DNA from: Gracilibacillus salitolerans
GTDB taxonomy: Bacteria; Bacillota; Bacilli; Bacillales; Amphibacillaceae
Direction of reading: 5' to 3'
Length of the DNA stretch: 64,000 nucleotides
Assembly (NCBI RefSeq): GCF_009650095.1
Contig: NZ_CP045915.1
Location: 4,650,001-4,714,000, forward strand
In this document: positions 1-7,974 of the stretch, piece after piece
Layout: each line of letters starts with the position of its first letter
Position numbering within the stretch: position 1 is the stretch's first letter
Made by a program: the position numbers and the translations under genes
The notes under the pieces: generated by a model
What the model saw: the letters and a program-made list of their open reading frames with translations, nothing else
Databases searched by the model: none
Told to the model about the DNA's origin: nothing

Positions 1-148
1 GCTTGGTATCATCCATGAAAATACTGTAATTGCTAATGCCTACTTCTTTTAATGCTTCCAATAATTCCGGGTGTACAGCCTGATGTCTTTTCTTATATTC
101 CTCTTGTGAACCTTCCTTACACTCCATAATAAACATATAACGCGCCAT
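1..148 (-). CDS. rhaM: L-rhamnose mutarotase, N-terminal part (cut by window edge)
   Basis: The minus-strand frame from the ATG at 148 reads MARYMFIMECKEGSQEEYKK followed by RHQAVHPELLEALKEVG and SNYSIFMDD, and runs off the window edge with 49 residues visible. The spacing of the RH..VHPEL block and the NYSIF strand is typical of the RhaM/DUF718 ferredoxin-like fold, which interconverts alpha- and beta-L-rhamnose in the cytoplasm. A GGGGAGGATATTC ribosome binding site precedes the ATG. Rhamnose is released from rhamnogalacturonan, so the gene fits the pectin theme of the window although it lies far from that operon. Other rhamnose genes, if present, are outside the window. Confidence 0.85.
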   Translation of the reverse strand, partial: MARYMFIMECKEGSQEEYKKRHQAVHPELLEALKEVGISNYSIFMDDTK

Positions 149-347
149 GAATATCCTCCCCATCCTTGTAAACGTATTCATTATATCGTTTTGTTTTTAC
201 TTATGTTGGTTTCCATTTTATCACAGAACAAAACAAATATAAACAAAAATTAGGGAGAAAGACTTTTTGCAAATTAAATAATACTACGCCTCAAAGAAAA
301 AGATTATAAAATTTAGTAAGAACACTTTTTAACGAATGAGAATGAAA
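149..347. other. AT-rich intergenic stretch upstream of rhaM
   Basis: No gene, RNA or clear hairpin is visible. On the minus strand a TATAAT-like hexamer occurs about 35 bases upstream of the rhaM start, but no convincing -35 element lies at the right distance, so no promoter is called. Confidence 0.4.
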
Positions 348-557
348 AAGAGGTTGGGACAAAAGAGTAATTAAACAGGAAAAATCCGAACATTAATGCC
401 TGAGCAAATGTACGGCTTCGGCAAAATACTTCGCTTTCCGTGGGCACGGCTTCAGCTAACTGTGTGAGTTCCCACAGGAGTCTGCGTATTTTGCCTACGC
501 TAAGTTCAGATTGTTCGGATTCTCGTTCTCCCTATTTAGTTCTGTCCCAGCCTCTTA
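348..557. repeat. Dispersed palindromic repeat, TIR AAGAGGYTGGGACA (copy 1)
   Basis: The element begins AAGAGGTTGGGACAAAAG and ends with the near-complement TCTGTCCCAGCCTCTT. Inside are nested inverted segments: TCCGAACA with TGTTCGGA, and GCAAAATAC with GTATTTTGC. A close second copy lies at 25042-25283. The right end overlaps the last codons and stop of the neighbouring HAD gene. No coding sequence is contained; it looks like a small non-autonomous element. Confidence 0.75.
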
Positions 558-1402
558 AAGTAGTTCTCTAAATAATGATAGACGCCTTCTTTGTCATTTG
601 TATACTCTGTGATTTCCTTTACTAACGCTTTAATTTGATCCGTAGCATTAAACATAGCCACCGGATAACCTACATATTTCATCATCGGTATATCGTTGTT
701 ACTGTCCCCAATTGCCATGGTATCTTGTGGATTAATTTGATAATGCTTCAGTAACGTTTCAATTCCTGTTGCTTTATTTACTCCTTCTACCATCACTTCC
801 ACATTATGATGTGAGGACGATGAAGTGGTAAAATTGGTTTCCTTTTTCATTTTTTCCAGTTCTTCTATCCATGCTTTCATTTTTTTATGATCTTTAGAAA
901 AACAGAATATTTTTGCATATTTTTGGTCGGGTAAAGAGTCATGCCAGCGAATTTCACGCTCGATCGCAGCTTGTCTTTCCAACCATTCATTAATCCCTAC
1001 TTCATCTGGCTTCTCCCCACTGATCATTGACTCGATATACACTTGATCCTCTTTGAGAGAGAGTCTTTCCCCATCATTGGGATGCACTTCATAATAAATC
1101 TGATTTGATCTAGCTGATTGTACCACTTTATCCACAAGTTCTGTGGATAAGCTATGCTCTAATAACTTTTCTCCATTAACATATGTAATCATTCCATTTG
1201 CGGTAACAAATCCATCCAATTCTAAGCCATCTGGTGCTGAATCAAACACTTCGTTATAGGAACGGCCTGTCACGATAAAAACTCGAATCCCTTTTTTTCT
1301 GATATGTTGAATGGTGTCGAGTGTGTTTTTCGTTAATTGATTGTGGTTATTTAGTAGTGTGCCATCCATATCTAAACAAACTGCTTTTGGTGAAAATGTC
1401 AT
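536..1402 (-). CDS. Cof-type HAD-superfamily hydrolase (sugar-phosphate phosphatase-like)
   Basis: A 288-residue cytoplasmic protein of the Cof/YkrA-type HAD family, which dephosphorylates small phosphorylated metabolites; the substrate cannot be read from sequence. Motif I is DMDGTLL at residues 11-17 (nucleophile and acid/base aspartates), motif II is VTG near 44-46, and motif IV is GDSNNDIPMM near residue 235. The region between carries the C2-type cap. The start is set by an AAGGGGGA site upstream of the ATG. The last residues, RLGQN and the stop codon, are encoded by the terminal inverted repeat of the repeat element at 348-557, so the original C-terminus was probably replaced when the element inserted. 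It stands alone, with no operon partner. Confidence 0.85.
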   Translation of the reverse strand: MTFSPKAVCLDMDGTLLNNHNQLTKNTLDTIQHIRKKGIRVFIVTGRSYNEVFDSAPDGLELDGFVTANGMITYVNGEKLLEHSLSTELVDKVVQSARSNQIYYEVHPNDGERLSLKEDQVYIESMISGEKPDEVGINEWLERQAAIEREIRWHDSLPDQKYAKIFCFSKDHKKMKAWIEELEKMKKETNFTTSSSSHHNVEVMVEGVNKATGIETLLKHYQINPQDTMAIGDSNNDIPMMKYVGYPVAMFNATDQIKALVKEITEYTNDKEGVYHYLENYFKRLGQN

Positions 1403-1455
1403 TGTTACGGTCCCCCTTCTAAACTAGCCGTTAACTAGTATAGCATAAGAAATAT

Positions 1456-1490
1456 AAGCTCACCATTGAATCATATCGATGAGTGAGCTT
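1456..1490 (-). terminator. Stem-loop terminator after the dioxygenase gene
   Basis: AAGCTCAC and GTGAGCTT form an 8 bp stem around a 19-base loop, followed on the minus strand by an AT-rich tract. It lies 16 bases after the stop of the dioxygenase gene. Confidence 0.55.
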
Positions 1491-1505
1491 GGAATACAAA
1501 GTAGT

Positions 1506-2483
1506 TTATCTATCTTTTTGAGCTGTTTCTAAAGGATGGAGGTTGGCTTCTATTTCGTTTCGTTTTTCTTCTAGGAATGGTGGGAGGGCGATGTTCTCTC
1601 CCAGATGTTCGATTTTTTCATCTGTGTCAAAGCCTGGTCCATCTGTGGCTAGTTCAAATAGAATACCATTAGGCTCACGAAAGTATAGCGATTGAAAATA
1701 ATAACGATCGACAAGTCCGGAGTTAGGCAACCTTTCTCTGGTAATTCTCTCTTGCCACTTTTCGAGCTCTTGATAATCTGCTACACGAAAAGCAACGTGG
1801 TGTACACTACCTCTTCCGGGGCGCTCCTTTTGCAATTCCGGACGAACTTCAAGATGTACCTCTGCACCTGTACCGCCTTCACCCGTTTCAAACACTTGCA
1901 TATCAGTTTCTCCTTCCGGGTTAGAATAAGTACCGGCATGATGAAACCCGAGTACGTCTGTTAAAACTCTTTCGGTGGTGGCTAATTCCGGAACAGTTAA
2001 TCGAACTGGACCCAAACCAGTAATACCATATTTCTTTGGCACTGGACTGTGCTCCCAGGGAATACCGGCATTTACACCTTTGTTATTTTCGTCAGATACG
2101 AGAACAAGTCGCTGCCCTTCATGATCTTGAAAAGGTAATACTTTTCGTCCGAATTTTTCTCCCATGCCGTCATGGACAATATCATATTCGTCCAGACGTT
2201 CCTCCCAAAAGCGTAACGCCTCATCACTGGCAACACGTAAAGAGGTATAAGAAATACTATTATTACCCGGATACGTATGTCCCGCATTTGTTATTTCAAA
2301 AAAGGTTAAATCTGTTCCAGGTCGTCCAATTTCATCTGCATAGAATAAATGATACATACTCGGATCATCCTGGTTTACCGTTTTTTTAACTAATCGCATT
2401 CCTAATATATCTGTATAAAAATGAAAGTTATCTTTAGCAGTAGCTGTAATTGCTGATACGTGGTGTATTCCTTTTAGTTCCAT
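1506..2483 (-). CDS. Ring-cleaving dioxygenase of the glyoxalase fold (MhqO/MhqA type)
   Basis: A 325-residue protein with two vicinal-oxygen-chelate (glyoxalase/bleomycin) modules, roughly residues 1-145 and 150-290. Metal-ligand candidates include H7/H8 of GIHHVSA and HHVAFRV in the second module, followed by the conserved FREPNGILFELATDGPGF segment. The family includes the Bacillus hydroquinone-specific extradiol dioxygenases MhqA/MhqE/MhqO, induced by quinone and electrophile stress; they use Fe(II) to open aromatic rings. The start follows a GGAGGCAGCTT ribosome site. The gene is monocistronic with its own terminator. The exact substrate and a MhqR-type operator could not be identified. 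Confidence 0.85.
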   Translation of the reverse strand: MELKGIHHVSAITATAKDNFHFYTDILGMRLVKKTVNQDDPSMYHLFYADEIGRPGTDLTFFEITNAGHTYPGNNSISYTSLRVASDEALRFWEERLDEYDIVHDGMGEKFGRKVLPFQDHEGQRLVLVSDENNKGVNAGIPWEHSPVPKKYGITGLGPVRLTVPELATTERVLTDVLGFHHAGTYSNPEGETDMQVFETGEGGTGAEVHLEVRPELQKERPGRGSVHHVAFRVADYQELEKWQERITRERLPNSGLVDRYYFQSLYFREPNGILFELATDGPGFDTDEKIEHLGENIALPPFLEEKRNEIEANLHPLETAQKDR

Positions 2484-2556
2484 AAGCTGCCTCCTTGAAT
2501 TTATTGTTAGTTCTATTATAAACTTTTCTTTATCTCAAATTCAAAATAATGAGATC

Positions 2557-2584
2557 TTGACAATTAATAGGTTTTTGATACAAT
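2557..2584 (+). promoter_or_regulatory. Sigma-A-type promoter for the thiW leader
   Basis: TTGACA at 2557-2562 and TACAAT at 2579-2584 are separated by 16 bases. It would give a leader of roughly 110 bases before the riboswitch. A weaker pair nearer the riboswitch (TTGCTA / TATCAC) is an alternative. Confidence 0.5.
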
Positions 2585-2699
2585 CTTTTTGTAATATCAT
2601 TTATAAATGGCTTTAGCTGATAATAATGTAAAACTAAGGCTTCCGCAAAAGTATTGGTGACAAGCCAAGTTTTGCTAATAATTACATAAGTGTTATCAC

Positions 2700-2800
2700 T
2701 ACTAGGGGTGCCTGTTAAGTAAGGGCTGAGAAAAAAGCATAATGAAGCTTTTTAACCCTAAGAACCTGATCTGGTTGGTACCAGCGGAGGGAAGTAGCTA
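2700..2800 (+). ncRNA. TPP (THI-element) riboswitch
   Basis: The thi-box core is complete: GGGGTGCC near 2705, GGCTGAGA near 2724, then a variable hairpin, ACCC, GAACCTGATCTGG at 2762-2774 and ACCAGCGGAGGGA near 2780-2792. This aptamer binds thiamine pyrophosphate. It lies directly upstream of thiW and is followed by an intrinsic terminator, so TPP binding should switch off thiW by premature termination. Confidence 0.95.
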
Positions 2801-2815
2801 AACTTTTTGCATGGT

Positions 2816-2856
2816 ATAGCCAGGTTCTTATTCGGAATCTGGCTATTTATTTATTT
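2816..2856 (+). terminator. Riboswitch expression-platform terminator
   Basis: ATAGCCAG at 2816-2823 pairs with CTGGCTAT at 2839-2846 and is followed by the T-rich run TTATTTATTT. It lies just after the TPP aptamer and 44 bases before the thiW start, as expected for a TPP-controlled attenuator. Confidence 0.75.
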
Positions 2857-2899
2857 CAGGATAGTGATGCACTTCTATTCTAAAGAGGAGGAAGTTTGC

Positions 2900-3400
2900 A
2901 TGAATCGTACTTTATTATTAACAACGATGGCCGTTTTTATTGCGATTGGTACATTAGGTTCGCAATTTCTATGGTTCCCAACCGGAATTGCCAAAGCAAA
3001 TCCTGTGCAGCATGCGGTTAATGTGATGGCTGCTGTTACTCTTGGTCCCATTCCTGCTGTAATCATCGCTTTTACTATCGGACTTTTACGAAATTTATTA
3101 GGAATAGGGACATTACTTGCCTATCCAGGTGGCATGGTAGGAGCTTTACTTGCTGGCTATCTGTATCGATGGACGAAAAAAAGAACCTTGGCTGGTGTCG
3201 GAGAGATAATTGGTACCGGTGTGATAGGTGCATTACTATCCGTTCCATTTGCAAAAATTTTAATGGGGACTTCTGTCGGTGCTTTAGCTTTTTTACCAGG
3301 CTTTCTAGTAAGTAGTGTTACAGGAGCTATTATCGGCCTCCTGATTTTATCCAGAGTAAAACATACTTCTTTGATGCAACAACCAATTTCAAGTAAATAA
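2900..3400 (+). CDS. thiW: ECF transporter substrate-specific component ThiW
   Basis: A 166-residue integral membrane protein with about five to six hydrophobic segments, matching ThiW, the S component of an energy-coupling-factor importer predicted to take up a thiamine thiazole precursor. The SQFLWFPTGIAKANPVQHAVN block near residues 18-40 and the GLLRNLLGIGTLLAYPGGM segment near 67-85 are characteristic. The start at 2900 follows AGAGGAGGAAG; an in-frame ATG at 2807 would place the start inside the riboswitch terminator and is rejected. The upstream TPP riboswitch ties expression to thiamine status. The EcfA/EcfT energising module is not in the window and is presumably shared. Confidence 0.9.
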   Translation: MNRTLLLTTMAVFIAIGTLGSQFLWFPTGIAKANPVQHAVNVMAAVTLGPIPAVIIAFTIGLLRNLLGIGTLLAYPGGMVGALLAGYLYRWTKKRTLAGVGEIIGTGVIGALLSVPFAKILMGTSVGALAFLPGFLVSSVTGAIIGLLILSRVKHTSLMQQPISSK

Positions 3401-3410
3401 AGATACTTAT

Positions 3411-3458
3411 AAACAACAAATCATGGCGTACTTTCGCTTGATTTGTTGTTTATTTTGA
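3411..3458 (+). terminator. Strong terminator after thiW
   Basis: A perfect 13 bp stem (AAACAACAAATCA with its complement, loop of 15 bases) followed by TATTTTGATT. It lies 10 bases after the thiW stop. Confidence 0.8.
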
Positions 3459-3465
3459 TTTATTC

Positions 3466-3783
3466 AACAAATCTTTGCTCGCTCTCTTTAAATTTGTTGT
3501 TTATCTTGATTTTCAAGACTTTTCACTTAGAAAATAAAAAGGATGGGACAAAACATAAAAAATATACTGATAACCGAACATTCAAAAAATCAGAATCGAG
3601 TACCGCTCTTCCTTGGATATCCCGTTTTGTTCCTTGGATATCTCATGCTCTTCCTTGGATATATTCATTTATCCTAGGAAGAATTATATTTTTCCAAGGA
3701 ACAGAAATACTTATCCAATGAACAAAAACACGAACTTGATGTTCGTGTTTTGTCGTAAATCAAGGCTTCTGTCTCAGCCCCTC
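3466..3783. repeat. Repeat region with TGGGACA/TGTCTCA ends and three 21-bp-spaced TTCCTTGGATAT units
   Basis: This stretch between thiW and the ferredoxin gene holds no supportable gene. A block from about 3538 begins GGATGGGACAAAAC and ends TTCTGTCTCAGCCCC, like the ends of the repeats at 348 and 25042. Inside, TTCCTTGGATAT occurs at 3609, 3630 and 3651, exactly 21 bases apart, followed by inverted partners (CCTAGGAAG, CCAAGGAAC, CCAATGAAC). An extra weak inverted pair, CAACAAATC with AAATTTGTTGTT, lies at 3466-3500. Confidence 0.6.
3725..3751 (-). terminator. Terminator after fdxA
   Basis: AAAACACGAAC and GTTCGTGTTTT form a perfect 11 bp stem around a 5-base loop; on the minus strand it is followed by TTTTTGTT. 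It lies 35 bases beyond the ferredoxin stop codon. Confidence 0.75.
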
Positions 3784-3786
3784 GTT

Positions 3787-4026
3787 TTAGTCATTTCCGA
3801 AAAAGGCTTCTGCTTTTTCTAGATAGAATTCTTGCTCTGGAGTAAGATCATACTCCTCTTCAATTGCATCTACGGGGCACACTGATTTACATGCTCCACA
3901 ATCGATACAAATATCCGGATCTATATAAAATTGATCTGGGCCTTCGACTATACAGTCTACTGGACACACTGTTGTGCATTCGCCAGATTTTTCTGTTTCA
4001 CATGGTGCTGTTATTACAAATGCCAT
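3787..4026 (-). CDS. fdxA: 7Fe-type ferredoxin FdxA
   Basis: A 79-residue, very acidic cytoplasmic electron carrier. Cysteines C9, C17 and C50 fit the [3Fe-4S] site and C21, C40, C43 and C46 the [4Fe-4S] site, with a non-ligand C25, the arrangement known from Azotobacter ferredoxin I and the short Bacillus-type 7Fe ferredoxins. The first cluster motif is C-x7-C-x3-C-P; the second is CIDCGACKSVCP. Length agrees with the Bacillus proteins (about 77-82). A CTAGGAGGATGCAAG site precedes the ATG. The gene is monocistronic, and a structured repeat (4045-4185) lies immediately upstream of its ribosome site. Confidence 0.92.
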   Translation of the reverse strand: MAFVITAPCETEKSGECTTVCPVDCIVEGPDQFYIDPDICIDCGACKSVCPVDAIEEEYDLTPEQEFYLEKAEAFFGND

Positions 4027-4044
4027 CTTGCATCCTCCTAGATG

Positions 4045-4185
4045 TTTATCACAGCGTTAACCGTCCGTAAGATCCCTACTTCAATGGGGGGAATCAGACG
4101 CTAACTTCTTGATAAGTTTCGCTAACCATCAGTAGGTGGATTACAATCACTGATGGAAGTCTCACTTTATCAATCTATTATTTAC
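4045..4185. repeat. Multi-hairpin dispersed repeat (copy a), upstream of fdxA
   Basis: Shares with 7803-7965 and 16475-16635 the blocks GTTAACCGTCCGTAAGA, GCTAAC..CTTGATAAGTTTCGCTA, ATCAGT-GGT, and a terminal TCTCACTTTAT. The blocks pair into nested stems: TTGATAAG loop with TATCAA-like partner, and the TCAGT..ACTGA arm. It is non-coding and sits between fdxA and its upstream promoter region. Confidence 0.7.
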
Positions 4186-4308
4186 GATAAAGCATGTTCG
4201 ACTTGGATTGCAAGTGTTTTAGTCAAATTTATAACGTTCGAGAGTAAAAAATGGTTTTCATCTGATTTATCTCCTCAAAAGACTCCTAAAATTAAATTAC
4301 TTACGTAA

Positions 4309-4351
4309 AAGCAAGAACCCGATTCATTTTATTAGAAACGGGTTCTTGCTT
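4309..4351 (-). terminator. Terminator after the aldo/keto reductase gene
   Basis: AAGCAAGAACCCG pairs perfectly with CGGGTTCTTGCTT (13 bp). On the minus strand the stem is followed by TTTTACG. It lies 18 bases after the reductase stop. Confidence 0.75.
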
Positions 4352-4368
4352 AACTATTTTATCAGTTT

Positions 4369-5208
4369 TTATCTCTTGTTAAATGTGTCTGGATCAGGAC
4401 CAACACGTTCATCCTTATTCATATCGTGAATTAACTTCATTTCCTCTTCTGTTAATGCAAAGTCAAAAACATCTGCATTATCATGAATACGATGCTGTTT
4501 CACTGATTTCGGAATGGTCACAACCTCTTGTTGTAAATCCCAACGCAAAATAACTTGTGCTGTCGATTTACCATGGCGTTTTGCAATATCAGTTAATGTT
4601 GGGTCAGCCAAAAGTTTTCCTTGTTTCAGTGGAGACCATGCCTCTAGCTGAATATTATGTTTTTTGCAGAATTCATGCAAATTACGTTGTTGTAGGTGCG
4701 GGTGATATTCAACTTGATTTACCATCGGTGTTACTTGTGCATTATTCATCAAATCTTCTATATGATGCTCTTTAAAATTACTTACACCAATTGCGCGGAT
4801 TTTTCCATCATTATATAATTTCTCCATTGCCTTCCAAGACTCTTTGTATTTATTTTGTTCTGGAACTGGCCAATGAATTAAATATAAATCTAAATATTCC
4901 AGACCTAATTTATCTAAGCTTGTTTCCAATGCTTGGATTGTTTCCTCGTAGCCTTGATCCCCATTCCAAAGCTTAGAGGTAATAAATAATTCTTCACGAG
5001 GAATGCCAGAATCTTTGATTGCTTTACCTACACCTTCTTCATTACCATAAACGGCTGCTGTATCAATACTCTTATAACCATGTTCCAGTGCCCACTTAAC
5101 GGAATTATAAACTTCTTCTCCTTCTTCCACCAAGAAAACTCCTAGACCAAACCATGGCATCTTAACACCATTATGTAACGTAGTGGTTGATTGCAAACTA
5201 TTAACCAT
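4369..5208 (-). CDS. Aldo/keto reductase (YvgN/YtbE type)
   Basis: A 279-residue NADPH-dependent (beta/alpha)8 oxidoreductase of the AKR5 type, close in layout to Bacillus YvgN/YtbE, which reduce methylglyoxal and other aldehydes. The catalytic tetrad is visible: D in SIDTAAVYGNEEGVG (about residue 49), Y54, K in ITSKLWN (about 79) and H in LIHWPVP (about 112). The C-terminal IPKS..H segment near residue 232 binds the 2'-phosphate of NADPH. An AAGGAGGAATTTGAG site fixes the start. It is monocistronic with its own terminator; the physiological substrate is not indicated by its neighbours. Confidence 0.9.
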   Translation of the reverse strand: MVNSLQSTTTLHNGVKMPWFGLGVFLVEEGEEVYNSVKWALEHGYKSIDTAAVYGNEEGVGKAIKDSGIPREELFITSKLWNGDQGYEETIQALETSLDKLGLEYLDLYLIHWPVPEQNKYKESWKAMEKLYNDGKIRAIGVSNFKEHHIEDLMNNAQVTPMVNQVEYHPHLQQRNLHEFCKKHNIQLEAWSPLKQGKLLADPTLTDIAKRHGKSTAQVILRWDLQQEVVTIPKSVKQHRIHDNADVFDFALTEEEMKLIHDMNKDERVGPDPDTFNKR

Positions 5209-5329
5209 CTCAAATTCCTCCTTTGTTCATTGTCTATACTATCTTGCCACATTCCACCAAAAATGAAAAACATAGTGCTCAAAAAAGGAAAATAACAGGG
5301 CAGAAAAACAAGGTGAATTCACCCTCTTA

Positions 5330-5395
5330 GCTTCTTCGATTTACTTGAACCTTGAAGCGGGGTTTACGGCGGATTAGCACCGTGATAAACGGTGC
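5330..5395. repeat. Partial structured repeat abutting the helD stop
   Basis: GGATTAGCACCGTGATAAACGGTGCT forms an 8 bp stem (AGCACCGT/ACGGTGCT) directly next to the helD stop codon. Together with the preceding CTTGAAGCGGGGTTTACGGC it resembles a decayed copy of the multi-hairpin repeat seen at 4045, 7803 and 16475. It may act as the 3' end of the helD transcript. Confidence 0.4.
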
Positions 5396-7765
5396 TCACC
5401 CTGTTCCTTTGTCCCAAATTTGATGGACTTTGTAATGTCGATACTGTTGTTTAGGTATGTTTTCAATAAAGTCGGTTGGTTTTCCAATTGTAAATAGTGC
5501 TAATTGGTGCATAGCTCTTGTACATGCTGTATAGAATAAGTTTCGTTCTAACTCATCCTGAAAATTGTCATTGGATGCATCGACAATGATGACCGCATCA
5601 AATTCAATTCCTTTCGCAAGATATGCCGGAATCACTACAATACCTTTTTCAAAAATGTGTGCTTCCTGTGTCATTAAATGAATGTCTATACGATTTCTTA
5701 ACCGATCATATATGTCCATACACTCTTGCATCGTTTTTCCGATTAATGCAATGGTTTCGTGACCTTCTTGTTCATATTCGTTTATTTGATCGAGCACTTT
5801 TTCAATCATAATATCACGTTGCTCCAACTCCATCACAACTGGAGTCTCCCCATCACGCTCAAACGGCTCAATTAGATCACCATTTGGCATAAATGATTTA
5901 GTGAATTCCACAATCGGAGCTGTCGAACGGTAGCTTCTCGTCAACACGATTCTTTCATGTTTTTCCTGCCATTTCTCTGATAACAAAGTCTCTTCTCTTA
6001 AAGCGTGTGCATAAATTGCTTGATTAATATCACCTAATAAAGTCATACGACTAACCGGGAACATCTTCTTCATCAATGCAAACTGAAACGGTGTATAATC
6101 CTGCGCTTCATCGATAAACAAATGTTGAATCGCTCGCTGCGCATCAAATCCTAGCAAGCTTTTTTCAAAATAAATATAAGCTGGTGCATCTTCCCATGTT
6201 AAATATTTATGTTTTAAATATTCATTCGTGATACGACATATTTCTTGCCACTGAGACGGATGTGTAACTTTTGTACTCGCAACTCGTTCCTTGCTTGAAA
6301 ATAACTTACGAAATGTTTTAAGTGGATCGACGAACGCTAATTGCTTTACCTTCTTTCGTAGTGGACGAAGTCGCCAAGCAACTACTCGTTTACGTAACAT
6401 TTCCTCCTCACGGTCATAGTCATCAAACGTATCTTCCGAAAATTGGTTTTCATCTTGCAATGTTTGGTGAACGTCGACATAATCAGCCTTTTCTAATAAT
6501 TCACTTTCTTCTAATACCCAATCTTTCTCTCTTTCAACCTTCTCTAGTCTTTTCAGTTGATACAATATCCAATTGGCTACCTTTTCTAAACGATCCGGAA
6601 TGGCTAAAGTGCTTTCTGTCTGATAGAAATATTTTTCAACCATTTGTTTTGGAATAACTGTTTGCCCTCTAAATGTAATATTGCGAAAAGCGAGCCCTTT
6701 ATTGGCAAGTTGGTCTAAAAAGCGATCAATTAAATCTTTATATGCTAAGCTAGCCTTGTAATGCATGGCTTCTACTCTTGCCTCGTAATTTTCTGCTTGT
6801 TTTTGTAAATAATACTCCATTTGTTCGAAAGGGGTTTCTAATTGAAAGCTATCATCTAACTGCCGGTGTAAATATTGATAAAATGTCATCTGCTGCATAT
6901 TATCTTCACCAAGTTCCGGAAGCACGGTTGCTACATAACTGTTGAATAATGGATTTGGTGAAAAAAGTACAATTTGCTCGGATGTTAATGTTTCGCGATA
7001 GCGATACAATAAGTAGGCTACACGCTGCAATGCTGCAGAAGTTTTTCCACTACCAGCAACACCTTGAACAATCAATACTTTTGCCTTTTCATTACGTATA
7101 ATTTGATTCTGCTCTTTTTGAATCGTTGATACAATGCTTTTCATCTTTGTGCTTGCCTGATTACCTAAGACAGACTGGAGTAAATGATCACCAATAGTCA
7201 GCCCTGTGTCGAACATTCCTTTGAGTTCACCATTACTAATCACATATTGTCGTTTTAACGTTATTTCCCCGGAAATATTTTCTTGAACGGTGTCGTAACT
7301 TGCCGGTCCTGGCGGGAAATCATAGTACATGCTCGAAATAGGTGCCCTCCAGTCATATACTAGGAAATTTTCTTCATCTTCATCCATCACAGAGGCCAAA
7401 CCAATATAGATCGGTTGTTCAGCGGACTGTCCATCTTCTTTAAAGTCAATTCGACCAAAATAAGGTTTATCCTTTAGACGGTGTAGTATGTCTAAACGTT
7501 CACTTACTTGCCCATGGCTTCGTTCGCGTTCCGACAGAAACTCTGCTTGCTGTTTTATACTGGCTTCTGTTTCAATTTTATCGTCCATTTCTTCTATATT
7601 TACCGTTACGTCTTCCCAAAAATCACGTCTGATATCAATGACATCTTCTTTTAAACCTTTTATTTTTGATTGTAATGATGTGATTTTTTTACCAATTTCA
7701 TCCACTACCTTAGTTACCCTTTGCTTTTCCTGCTGCCATTCTTGATCTTCTCGCTCGTCTGCCAC
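5396..7765 (-). CDS. helD: RNA polymerase recycling motor HelD (UvrD-like ATPase)
   Basis: A 789-residue superfamily I helicase-like protein. The N-terminus (residues 1-100) is a long charged coiled coil, the arm that enters the RNA polymerase secondary channel in HelD. Walker A is GVAGSGKTSAALQ near residue 235, Walker B is FIDEAQDY near 570, and helicase motifs TRSYRSTAPIVEF and YTACTRAM follow. HelD binds core RNA polymerase and uses ATP to release it from stalled complexes. Length matches Bacillus subtilis HelD (about 774). The start is the GTG at 7765, placed six bases after GGAGGTG; the in-frame GTG nine bases earlier overlaps that site. Monocistronic. Confidence 0.92.
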   Translation of the reverse strand: MADEREDQEWQQEKQRVTKVVDEIGKKITSLQSKIKGLKEDVIDIRRDFWEDVTVNIEEMDDKIETEASIKQQAEFLSERERSHGQVSERLDILHRLKDKPYFGRIDFKEDGQSAEQPIYIGLASVMDEDEENFLVYDWRAPISSMYYDFPPGPASYDTVQENISGEITLKRQYVISNGELKGMFDTGLTIGDHLLQSVLGNQASTKMKSIVSTIQKEQNQIIRNEKAKVLIVQGVAGSGKTSAALQRVAYLLYRYRETLTSEQIVLFSPNPLFNSYVATVLPELGEDNMQQMTFYQYLHRQLDDSFQLETPFEQMEYYLQKQAENYEARVEAMHYKASLAYKDLIDRFLDQLANKGLAFRNITFRGQTVIPKQMVEKYFYQTESTLAIPDRLEKVANWILYQLKRLEKVEREKDWVLEESELLEKADYVDVHQTLQDENQFSEDTFDDYDREEEMLRKRVVAWRLRPLRKKVKQLAFVDPLKTFRKLFSSKERVASTKVTHPSQWQEICRITNEYLKHKYLTWEDAPAYIYFEKSLLGFDAQRAIQHLFIDEAQDYTPFQFALMKKMFPVSRMTLLGDINQAIYAHALREETLLSEKWQEKHERIVLTRSYRSTAPIVEFTKSFMPNGDLIEPFERDGETPVVMELEQRDIMIEKVLDQINEYEQEGHETIALIGKTMQECMDIYDRLRNRIDIHLMTQEAHIFEKGIVVIPAYLAKGIEFDAVIIVDASNDNFQDELERNLFYTACTRAMHQLALFTIGKPTDFIENIPKQQYRHYKVHQIWDKGTG

Positions 7766-7802
7766 TGATTCCACCTCCGTGACGTTGATTTTGTCATCTC
7801 TT

Positions 7803-7965
7803 TTACCAAGGTGCTAACCGTCCGTAAGACCCCACTTTATGCTTTAAGTATTGCAACGAAGTTAAGCAGAGGTTACGGATGCTAACACCTTGATAAGTTT
7901 CGCTATCAATCAGTGGGGTAGAATCCCCCACACTGATTTAATTCTCACTTTATTATATTCCAACT
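7803..7965. repeat. Multi-hairpin dispersed repeat (copy b), upstream of helD
   Basis: The fullest copy. Outer arms GGTGCTAACCGTCCGTAA and GGTTACGGATGCTAACACC pair, TTGATA and TATCAA form an inner stem around AGTTTCGC, and AATCAGTGGGG pairs with CCCCCACACTGATT. It ends in TTCTCACTTTAT. It lies directly upstream of the helD ribosome site, as copies a and c lie upstream of fdxA and the DUF1002 gene. Confidence 0.75.
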
Positions 7966-7974
7966 AAACTTGTA

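Noticed and set aside
3609..3662. Possible CRISPR array (three TTCCTTGGATAT repeats)
   Set aside because: Repeats of 12 bases at 21-base period are far too short, the spacers are 9 bases, and no cas gene is present.
3443..3822. Two overlapping plus-strand open frames of 92 and 69 codons
   Set aside because: They cover the repeat region and run into the ferredoxin gene on the other strand; no ribosome site and low-complexity translation.
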